Assembly (NCBI GenBank): GCA_021234155.1
Contig: JAJEKV010000009.1
Span: forward strand, 9,990,546-10,054,545
Reading direction: 5' to 3'
DNA: 64,000 bases
DNA from: Isoetes taiwanensis
Taxonomy: Eukaryota; Streptophyta; Lycopodiopsida; Isoetales; Isoetaceae
This document shows, in pieces, positions 55,951 to 64,000 of the stretch (the stretch's first letter is position 1; every line of letters begins with the position of its first letter). The translations under genes and the position numbers were made by a program. The notes beneath the pieces are model-generated. The model was not told where the DNA came from. It ran no database searches and saw only the letters and a list, made by a program, of their open reading frames with translations.

Positions 55951-58413
55951 TCATGAGTTGAGAGTTGTGGGACCGCCAGCTATATCATTGACATCTGCAG
56001 AGTTGCTAAAGAAAGAGGTCGAAGCTTTCTTCCTTTTCATCTCTCCTAAGTTATCTAGACTCATATTTGCATCCAGCTTATTTTTCTTACCTATTAGAGC
56101 AAATGGGTTCTTTAGCAACTCCAAGTCATCAACTGTATCTGTATCGGTATCTGCCCAATTGGAGTAGCCTTTATGATTCCCCAGAGCCGATTCAAGGAGC
56201 CTTGCTCCTCGTGTATTCATGGTTATCGTACCTGCGAGAACCCCCTTCTCAGTAGAAGATACCTCTGAGATATACTTAGATAGAGCTGACATTGGTTGTG
56301 GGGAGTCTGCACATTTTGAGTTCACCATGTCATGAGAGCCTCTAGATTTCCTGGCCAGATTTCTAGCTCTTATACCATGTTTGGAGGCCACCACCTGCCA
56401 TTGATTCTCCCCACCCAAGGTGTCCACTTTAGAACTTGGGACACTCGGAGTTGCATTTCCAAGCACACCAGATGAAGAAGGGGTAGCGAAAGCTGGTTCG
56501 GGAGCGGGAGTAAAAGGGGGAGTGACCGCAACCTGGAGGGGAACATGTGTCCCTTGAGGGGCTTCTCTCTGTGTGTCGTCTTCAGTCACATGCACATGCT
56601 CTCTGTCATTACTCTCGGAGGCATGATCGTTGACGTTTGCATGGCTTGGTTTGATCACTTCTTCAAGTTCCACATTGGGGAACATTCTCTTTATTTCCCA
56701 ACCATTTAATAGCTTGAGTAAAAACTTAAAGCAACACATTCCACTTTTCACAGTCACTCCTTTGGGGATCTGCGTGTTGGCTGTGATAGCAACACAGATT
56801 CTAGGCCCTTTGGCAATAGAGTGAGATACATATGAGCCTAACGTGTTGGCAATAGATTTTAGGAACTCCGGGACTAATAAGTCTGGTGGAAGATACTCTA
56901 TTTCAAACCAGCAAGGGATTTTGATAGCGGAAAGCTTATTAGGGAGAAAGCCTGGCGTGTAAAACTGGTACAAAATGAAGCCTCCTGCAAATGGGTCTGC
57001 TGCACGGGCAACTAATCTATCCACAGCTGCTTCACTGTCAAACATGATGAGAAAGAAGTTGTTACCCAGTGCCTTTAGTGATTGGTGTTGGGGCAAACCT
57101 AACCTCTTCAGGTGAGCTGATAGCCATGAGTTTAACTCAAGCAAAGTCCAGAAGCCCCCAAGAAGAAGCCCACTCATGAGCCGCCAGATCAAACTTTCCA
57201 GATACCTTTTGTGCATCTCGTGATCAATTTCAACCACCGGGAAATTACCTTCTGTCTCCACACTAATGCCATTGACCGATCCAGACTCAGTATTTGTAGT
57301 TACTGCCCCAGGGTTCTGAACGAGACCTTTTTGTAATGCTTGGAGAGCCTCCGTGACTCTTGTGCTTCTGTTGGTAGCATGGGTTTGCTTTTGAATCCAC
57401 TCCGAGAATCTCGGCTTGTTCACTATACTCACTGAATCCTGCCCTTTCCAAGCTGAGCCTTTTGGATGAATCCCCCTATTTTGTGTAAAATTCCCTAGGA
57501 TAGCACCAGTCCCATCAATATGATGCTCTGATCCAGCATTGTTTTCCCTGTTTACAACCCTGCTTTCTATAGATGAATAGTCAGCAGGTTTGTCTAGATT
57601 AACTGACTCATTGGGTGTTTGTTCCTTGGCGGATTTTTCTACATAATTTGGAGTGCCACTAGCTTCCTGATTTCTGATTTCCATCTCTAATGCTTTGGAA
57701 TTTTGCATTTTAGACATTGGACTATCCAAATGAACAGAGGGCTTACTTGTAGCGCTTATTTGTTGACCCTTTGGTGCTTTCCTTGTTGACTCCATTTGAA
57801 TCTTGTTATGCTGTGCAAGTATAGTCTCTATTCTTGCAGCAGATTTCTGCCTCAACTCCAACAGCTTGATTTCATCTAGATTTTTCCTTGCTTGCTGATC
57901 CCCCTCCTTAGTATCACCCTGCTTTGATATTGCCTCCAAGGCATTTATGCATCGGTTTAAAGCCCTGTCTGCTCCCACTGTCGATTTAGAAAGAACTTGG
58001 ACCACCGATTGCTCATCTCCACCTAAATCTACATCAGAAATTGGGGCTTCTGCCTCCAAACCCATCACAGATCCAGAAGCTAAGGATGGGCGAAATTTCA
58101 GGGGGATGCATGCCCGCCCCTGGTCGGTGCCTTCTTCTGCAGTAGCAGAAGCAACAAAAAGAAATGGGGATTTTGCCCTGGATATCAGAGTCGGCCCTTC
58201 CTGGACCCGACCAGCTAAAAAGGGGCCACCAGGAGGCCCCTCCGGATCGATTCCGGCAGCAATTGCTGCTGCCTCCTGAACAGCAGCCGCCCGACCGCCC
58301 GCCTCCTCCATCGCCACGTCACCCATCGAAACTTTTTCTTTAGAATGTAATTGTTGATTTTGATGTTTATGATTCAAACCTGTGTGCTTTAATGGGGGTC
58401 CGCAATTCCACAT
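55951..58413 (-). CDS. LINE-D ORF1 protein, uninterrupted
   Basis: Retrotransposon nucleic-acid-binding protein, open over 820 codons. The first ATG is at 58413, but the ATG at 58326 (MGDVAMEEAGG) is a likely element start because the preceding residues may come from flanking DNA. It has a long low-complexity N-terminal half (Ala/Pro/Ser/Lys), NKPRFSEWIQKQ, VVEIDHEMHKRYLESL, LSAHLKRLGLPQHQSLKAL, then the DUF4283-like domain at about residues 445-575 (NFFLIMFDSEAAVDRLV, IPCWFEIEYLPPDLLVPEFL, GWEIKRMFP). A basic KRKK lies near the C-terminus. It is the largest intact frame in the window. No CCHC knuckle is seen. Confidence 0.85.
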   Translation of the reverse strand: MWNCGPPLKHTGLNHKHQNQQLHSKEKVSMGDVAMEEAGGRAAAVQEAAAIAAGIDPEGPPGGPFLAGRVQEGPTLISRAKSPFLFVASATAEEGTDQGRACIPLKFRPSLASGSVMGLEAEAPISDVDLGGDEQSVVQVLSKSTVGADRALNRCINALEAISKQGDTKEGDQQARKNLDEIKLLELRQKSAARIETILAQHNKIQMESTRKAPKGQQISATSKPSVHLDSPMSKMQNSKALEMEIRNQEASGTPNYVEKSAKEQTPNESVNLDKPADYSSIESRVVNRENNAGSEHHIDGTGAILGNFTQNRGIHPKGSAWKGQDSVSIVNKPRFSEWIQKQTHATNRSTRVTEALQALQKGLVQNPGAVTTNTESGSVNGISVETEGNFPVVEIDHEMHKRYLESLIWRLMSGLLLGGFWTLLELNSWLSAHLKRLGLPQHQSLKALGNNFFLIMFDSEAAVDRLVARAADPFAGGFILYQFYTPGFLPNKLSAIKIPCWFEIEYLPPDLLVPEFLKSIANTLGSYVSHSIAKGPRICVAITANTQIPKGVTVKSGMCCFKFLLKLLNGWEIKRMFPNVELEEVIKPSHANVNDHASESNDREHVHVTEDDTQREAPQGTHVPLQVAVTPPFTPAPEPAFATPSSSGVLGNATPSVPSSKVDTLGGENQWQVVASKHGIRARNLARKSRGSHDMVNSKCADSPQPMSALSKYISEVSSTEKGVLAGTITMNTRGARLLESALGNHKGYSNWADTDTDTVDDLELLKNPFALIGKKNKLDANMSLDNLGEMKRKKASTSFFSNSADVNDIAGGPTTLNS

Positions 58414-58436
58414 GAATCAAAGCACAAACTAGTATT

Positions 58437-58740
58437 TCCAGTGAATGAGAAATTTCTCCAGAAGTATTTTTACGCCAGTCAAATTGTTATATGCAAGATC
58501 TAAAAACTTCAAGTTTTTCATGGTCCATATTCTATTTGGAGTAGAACCATTAAGTTTATTGTGAGACAAGTCCAAATAGAGCACAGATGATAGATTTTTT
58601 ACAGAACTAGGAATACTGCTAGATAACTTAACTGATTATATGACAGATGCAAATGCTCTAATGTTCTTAATTCTCGACTATACAAAGGAATATGGTGTGT
58701 AACACTGCTACCAACAAGGTTCAGATGAGTAGGAATTTGT
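58437..58740 (-). pseudogene. LRR (receptor-like protein) fragment
   Basis: The minus strand reads LRTLEHLHLSYNQLS, then after a one-base shift SSIPSSVKNLSSVLYLDLSH, NKLNGSTPNRIW and KNLKFLDLAYNNLTG. These are three plant LRR units, and SGEISHSLEIL follows in another frame. The frame changes show decay. It abuts the 5' end of LINE-D. Confidence 0.75.
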
Positions 58741-58810
58741 TAAGAGAGTGCAATAAAATGCACTTTGTTGCAAATAATGGACTAGGTCAAACGTTGCCTT
58801 CTGTGATTTT

Positions 58811-59194
58811 ATGTTTGGTCATGTAACCAACCTTGCTTTTAAATGCAACAAAGGCTCTCCAGCTATAGGCGATGAAACCATGCTATCGGTGGCAAAATAT
58901 TGGGAGAATCTTAGAAGGCTTAAACCCAATAACTGCAAAGAATTAAGAAATGACGAAATTGAAGTCTTTTCATGCTTATGGTTAATTGTGCGTGGGCCAT
59001 TTGAGAATCAAGCTAATGACGCAAAAAGAGAGGAAATCATCCTTGCATCTTTGTTTTCGAGATATCATATGAACTCAAACAATGGAACTAATTTGTGCTT
59101 AGGTTTAAAGTGGCGCCCTTTCATAAAAGTGAAGAACAAAATCTGTGTGGCCAAATTGGGCTATTCTTGGATCTCCAACCACGAGCGAGTTTAA
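58811..59194 (+). pseudogene. F-box/LRR-like (cysteine-containing LRR) fragment
   Basis: VTNLAFKCNKG, IGDETMLSVAKYWENLRRLK and NCKELRNDEIEVFS follow the LRR-CC pattern (…NLRxLxLxxCxxItDxGIxxL…) of F-box/LRR substrate receptors. The remaining part (LWLIVRGPFENQ, LKWRPFIKVKNKICVAKLGY) is not recognised. No F-box is seen. It may be a relic or part of an exon. Confidence 0.45.
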
Positions 59195-59320
59195 AAGTTG
59201 TATGGGTAAAATTTGGTCAATTCCTAGAAAATGAACGGCTTACACTTTCACAAATTATTTTCACACCAGTTTCAAGTTGACACAAATTCCCCTATAATAG
59301 ACTTAGGAAAAGAGAAATGT

Positions 59321-59357
59321 TCGCGGCGGCCTTGGCCGCCGCGATAAATTTCTTGTA
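59321..59357 (-). repeat. CACTA-like terminus with a perfect GC palindrome
   Basis: The minus strand reads TACAAGAAATTTATCG and then the palindrome GCGGCGGCC-AA-GGCCGCCGC, followed by ACATTTCT. The first 21 bases match 22776-22796 with one mismatch. Confidence 0.45.
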
Positions 59358-59359
59358 TG

Positions 59360-60660
59360 GAAAATAATAAGTGGCCATTGACTATGATATATATAAACCA
59401 TGTGTGTAACGGTCCTGGCCACTTGATGGGCCAGTATACGTACTTAGGTATGTATGTACATAGGCATGGCATGCATGCAACATGAGTCCATATAAACAAG
59501 GCTTTTGCCTATTTAGAAAAAGGATTGTTGTAAAGATTCGTTTTAGGTGATTTTTCTTTTGCTGGAAAGGTTTTTCAGTAAGCTTTTTGGATTGGTCCGA
59601 TCAAGTCATAATTCATCCGTATGAGAAAGTTATGCCAGAAATTGTGATGTTGGATCAGAATTGACTGCACCATGTATGTTCTTCTGTAGTTTGATTCTTG
59701 GAGCTAGAAGTTGATCTTTTGAGGCGCAGGCAATTGCAAGGGTTCCAGAGTTCTATGCATGAAGGAATTCTCAGGTGGGGTTTTGCTATTGATCAATTGA
59801 GGTGCTATGAGCTGCCATGATTAGTCTGCACATAATTCTTGCATGTGAATATCATAGATTATGAATTTATTGGAAACTTGTAAAGCCGCAGAAGATAACC
59901 AATAAGTGGAAACATCTCTGAAAGGGCTTATTCTGAGTCAAGAAGTTCTAAATTCGCTTGAAAAGGGCCAATACATCCTTGAATCAATGGATTTGGCATG
60001 TCTCAAACCTTTTTTGTTGGACGTCTACAACATTTGGAATTAACCAGTCATGATTCCATTTTTGTTGTTTATATTTATTTGGTTGAATTGTCTCTTTGCT
60101 TTGGTGCAGTATTTTGTTGCTATTCTAAGGAGTTAATTACGGAATAAACCTTTGGGATGGGGCTTAGTTGCCTTGCATGTGGATAGAATCAATAAAGACT
60201 GCCATAGATTGCTCAAAGTAGTCACAAGAATTGTAATAGGAAGGGAATGCATTGCTTTGAATGATTGTAATGTAACTAAAATAATATGAAATATAAGGAT
60301 TAATAACTCTAAAATGGTAAAGAATGTGACAGATTGACCTTTGAGTTGGCTTCTAAATGGATCTCGCTTGGCATGAGTAAAGGAGAATATGAGCATCTGG
60401 GTAGATAATCAATAAGTTGAACATGAAGCTCAAGCATTGTGCCATCTGGGTTGTTTTGGCTCCTAGAGATGGAGCTATGGTTCAGGATCATGTGGCAAGG
60501 ACTGTATGCAGTTGCGATCATCAGGTTATATTGTTTTTTAAGTTGGTAGTGTTGGGTGTTGAAAATTTTTATTAGTTGCATGATTAAATCTCTTTGATCT
60601 CTATTCTATTCTATTCTTTGATGAGGAAATTGGAATTTTTAAGAAGCTTATGGAGGCTTC
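59360..60660. other. Non-coding stretch
   Basis: No gene-like frame was seen in these 1.3 kb. Confidence 0.45.
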
Positions 60661-60667
60661 TGAGTAT

Positions 60668-61450
60668 GTGACGCTCCCAGAATCCATACTATGCTCCCAT
60701 CATATAAATACGGGAATTCCCCTCCCTTGGCAACTACATCATTATGGAAGGGCCTCCGTCTAACTCGGACCACTTAGGATGGCCAAGTGTCCGGGCGAGG
60801 AACACAGAGGTGTCATTCGTTCCACGTCCTCTATGGAAATCCTATACAGCAGAAGCATACATACATATTAGCACACAACAGTCTTGCTCAAAATAATATG
60901 CCACTACGAAGATTGGCCCATCCATCATCATCAACTAAATAGCAATACAAGCACAAGATAACATAGGCAATATACCATAAATAAGGCTCTACTTTGGGCT
61001 CAAACTCCATGGGATCGACTAACAGGGCCTCAAGATAATAGCAGACAGAGGTATAACATGTCGTTGGCTGATAGAACAATGGCTAGGGTAGTCCACTCCA
61101 TCTGCCCCTCCTGTACACACTTTGCAGATAGGCTGAAATATGCTATGGCGCGACTGTAGTCCTCCGGAGATGCAATCCCATGGAATCACCCTATGGAACT
61201 ACTCCGGGTTATATCTCCCTGGTCCAATGAGGTAGGTCAGGAAGGCGTCCCCTCCCAGGGCATGACGGATCCCTGGGTGTGCTAGAGAACACGTGCCACC
61301 TTAGTGAACCCGCATTCGTACCCGACTTACTCCTCTAAACCTAAAGGCCAGCTCACCGCGCCCATTCGAGTCTAAGACGTCCATATAGGCATTTCGCCTG
61401 GAAACCAGGGAGTGTCAGACCCATACCCGGCCCACACACACACCCCAACA
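60668..61450 (-). mobile_element. LTR-like sequence related to that at 14701-15945
   Basis: The minus strand at 61290-60990 shares GGGAGATA/GCAACC, GGAGTAG(T/C)TCC, CTATTCTGCAAAGT-type and GGA(G/C)GGACTACCC phrases with the plus strand at 15650-15910. The minus-strand end reads GGAGCGTCACA, which is inversely related to the TGTGATG start of the other copy. It lacks gag/pol. The LTR identity is inferred. Confidence 0.4.
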
Positions 61451-61489
61451 TTTGGTCCACGGCTGAAAACAACAGTAAAAATAAAATAC

Positions 61490-61745
61490 GAGTTGTTTTT
61501 TTGAAGATTTGAAAAAAACCTACACGTAGCTATATGGGGGTGTGGTTTTCCAAGGATATGGTGTAGTTTTTCTTAAGGATATGTAGTTTTTTTTTTAAAG
61601 AATGGGTGGTTTCTTAAGGAGGTGTAGTCTCTTATTTAAGGATGTGTTGTTTTTTTGCAAAGATGGTTTTTTGAAGAGATGTTTTTTTTTAAGGTGGTGT
61701 TTTTTTAGGTAGTGTTTTTGAGGTGTGGTTTTTAAGGTTTTCTAA
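61490..61745. repeat. T-rich degenerate repeats
   Basis: TTAAGGATATGTAGTTTTTT-like units of about 25-30 bp recur at least seven times with variable T tracts. Confidence 0.6.
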
Positions 61746-61861
61746 GAACTGTGTATGATCAAGTTGTCCACATGCCATTATCGCCACAAAATGGCAAAGC
61801 ATACAAGAGTTATATATGCTTGACACTCTTCACTAGCATTTGACTTCAAACATGCTACCTA

Positions 61862-62709
61862 GGCTCCAACATGCAAGGTGGCTCAAACATGCCAAGATGG
61901 CTCCAACATGGCAACTAGGCTTCAATATGCCAAAGTGGCTCAAACATGCCACCTAGACTCCAACATGCCAAGGTGGCTCAAACATGCCAAGGTGGCTCAA
62001 ACATGACACCTAGGTCTCGGCACATGCCAAGGTGGCTCAAGAATGCCAAGGTTGCTCCAACATGGCACCTAGGCTCTCCAGGCATGCCACGGTGGGCTCA
62101 AACATGCCATGCGAGCTCCAACATGCCAAGATGGCTCAAAGGTGCCACCTAAGCTCCAACATGCCACCTAGGCTCAAATATGCCAAGGTGGTTCAAACAT
62201 GCCAAAGTGGCTCAAACATGCCACGCTGGGCTCCAACATGCCACCTAGGCTCCAACATGCCAAGGTGGCTCCAACATGCCACCTAGGCCCCAACATGCCA
62301 CCTTGGCTCCAACGTGCCAAGGTTGGCTCCAACATGCCACCTAGGCTCCAACATGCCACCTAGGCTCAAACATGCCAAGGTGGCTCAAACATGCCACGCA
62401 GATCCAACATGCCACCTAGGCTCCAACATGCCAAGGTAGCTCAAACATGCCAGTGGCTCCAACATGCCACCTAGGTTCCAACATGCCAAGGTGGCTCACA
62501 ACATGCCACCTTGGCTCCAACATGCCAAGGTTGGCTCAAACATGCCACCTAGGCTCAAACATGCCGTGGGCTCCAACATGCCACCTTTGCTCCAACATGC
62601 CAAGGTTGCTCACAACATGCCACCTTGGCTCCAACGTGCCAAGGTTGGCTCAAACATGCCACCTAGGCTCAAACATGCCAGGGTGTCTCAAACATGCCAG
62701 GGTGGCTCT
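61862..62709 (+). repeat. Minisatellite, 19-bp unit, about 44 copies
   Basis: The consensus is GGCTC(C/A)AACATGCCA followed by either AGGT or CCTA. The two end types alternate irregularly, and single units vary by 1-2 bases. All units are contiguous without unique spacers. Degenerate single copies recur at 63115-63155. Open frames through it are consequences of the repeat and not genes. Confidence 0.92.
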
Positions 62710-62739
62710 CCGGGACCGATCTTGGAGTTTTTTGAACCA

Positions 62740-63620
62740 GCTCGAATCTACTTTTGCAAATTTTAATTTTCCCCACTCATTTCATAGAGATTGCAAAAAT
62801 ACCCTTCACCACATCATCATGCCATTTTGCCATGTCATTAACCATGTTTTGCCATGTCGGTGGTACACCTCACATTGTTACCCATTATTTCTCATATTGG
62901 TTCCATTTTTGCCTTGAAAAGTTGAAAACGCTAGAAATGCCAATGTAGGTTGTGGTCGAAATTTGCTTCATTGGTGCAGAGTGGCTATTCGGAGTGGAAT
63001 AGTGGCACACAAGGTACATGGCAATGATATGGCACTAGGAATGATGGGTGCCATGTCACATTATGACTAAGCATTTTATGCACTTTAAATAGAAAATGAC
63101 TAGATAGTATGCCTCAAATATGCCACTAGGTAGGCTCAAACATGCCACTAAGCTCTTAAAAATGCCCTTTTTTTTTAAGGATGAAATACAATTTCGTGAC
63201 TTAGCATTTTATGCACTTTATATATAGAAAATGGCTTGGCCAATTTTTGGAGAAAAATAGTTTTTTTTGAGTGAGATACGTAGGTTGGGTTTAGTGTCCC
63301 TAAATTCCCTTGCCAAATCCTTCATGAAACGTTAAAAGTCATCCAATTTCTTGCAAAATGCTTGGTCATCATATCCACATCATCCATATCTTGACATGTC
63401 GTCCAAACATGCCATACTACCCCATGAAAAACCAAGGTCATACTTTATTTTTGGTTGGCTTACTTGGCATGACATGTCACCACTTGGAGTGCCACATCAT
63501 CATATTCCATGCAGATTTCAATTTTCCCGTGCATCTCGTGAAAATTGCAAAAATAACACTTGCCAATCATCATGCCACTTTTGCCACATCATCATCACAT
63601 TTTGCCAACTCATTGGCACA
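62740..63620 (+). repeat. Diverged duplications next to the minisatellite
   Basis: TTTTAATTTTCCCC...ATTGCAAAAATA...CATCATCATGCCATTTTGCCA at 62757-62830 is echoed at 63517-63590. GCATTTTATGCACTTTA.ATAGAAAATG occurs at 63072 and again at 63205. Confidence 0.6.
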
Positions 63621-64000
63621 CGCCACGGGTTACAAAACAATAAGTTTTGTCACGGGAAAATAAAAAGTTTTAGATTTGTCACACACTTAGAAAATGAAAA
63701 TATAAATCGAGTAAGCCTATCATTAGGTTCGGACCTAGCTCGCCCATTGTGTTATATGAGCCTCATTATCTCCAAACTATTTTTATGAAAATTAATTCCT
63801 ATTGTACTCCACATACTTGAACTAACCACTTGAAAATCGGAGATTTACGCTAGAGATTTCTGGTGTTTGATGTTGTGGTGTACCCAAGGAATCACAACAT
63901 GATCCCTTACCACATGTTTGGTGGTCCTTATTGCTTAAATTTTACTATTCCATGCTATTGCCCATTTGAACGCTATCAAAAAGAGGTGGCCCTCACATTT
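63620..64000. other. Non-coding end of window
   Basis: No gene or repeat was recognised. Confidence 0.4.

Larger units (their letters stand above)
50358..58413 (-). mobile_element. LINE-D, L1-type retrotransposon with intact ORF1 and a repeat array inside RT
   Basis: The minus-strand order is ORF1 (58413-55951), endonuclease (to 55132), linker, RT start (54641-54416), tandem array (54414-52990), RT remainder, zf-RVT (51080-50860) and a 3' end of TTATTATTATTATTAATAAC plus A7 at about 50358-50385. It is related to LINE-C but a distinct family. The 5' boundary and target-site duplication were not identified. Confidence 0.9.

Noticed and set aside
61862-62709. CRISPR-like array
   Set aside because: Units are contiguous with no unique spacers, and the window is plant nuclear DNA; it is a minisatellite.
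61946-62917. Open frames through the minisatellite
   Set aside because: All are produced by the repeat itself, in several frames at once, without a start context or homology.

Overview
This is a nuclear DNA window from a land plant. It carries intron-containing plant gene families (B3 and NAC transcription factors, a PfkB sugar kinase, LRR receptor kinase, PPR and F-box/LRR relics) in a large background of plant retrotransposons. The PPR relic and the LINE-rich composition look more fern- or gymnosperm-like than angiosperm-like, but that is only an impression and the species cannot be fixed from the sequence. Only three loci look like host genes: a B3-domain gene running off the left edge (1-680, minus), a complete three-exon NAC gene (10310-11480, plus) and a PfkB carbohydrate kinase (24926-28292, minus) with a suspicious frameshift.

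The rest is mostly mobile DNA. Four large non-LTR (LINE) copies are present: LINE-A (about 3424-6655, minus, 5'-truncated), LINE-B (about 15950-21147, plus, same family as A), LINE-C (about 30017-42400, minus) and LINE-D (about 50365-58413, minus). Each hosts or shows a further event. LINE-B carries a hAT-type MITE with 8-bp target-site duplications. LINE-C is split inside ORF1 by a complete Ty1/Copia element (34987-41050) with a perfect 5-bp duplication. LINE-D has a tandem array of 349-bp units, each containing a tRNA-like SINE head, embedded in its reverse transcriptase, plus a 224-bp internal duplication. A separate 1.2-kb poly(A) retroposon with a perfect 15-bp target-site duplication and no coding capacity lies at 8163-9368. 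Two related LTR-like sequences lie on opposite strands (14701-15945 and 60668-61450).

The right part (42.4-50.3 kb and 58.4-64 kb) holds decayed host-gene fragments (an orphan exon, PPR, LRR kinase, LRR and F-box/LRR pieces), low-complexity DNA and a roughly 850-bp minisatellite of 19-bp units (61862-62709). The overall picture is a gene-poor, repeat-nested region in which young insertions sit in older LINEs. No tRNA, rRNA or CRISPR locus was found. No single unknown gene system stands out; the most unusual items are the SINE-derived tandem array inside a LINE, the non-coding retroposon, a UAG codon shared by two LINE copies, and a foldback element in the PfkB first intron.
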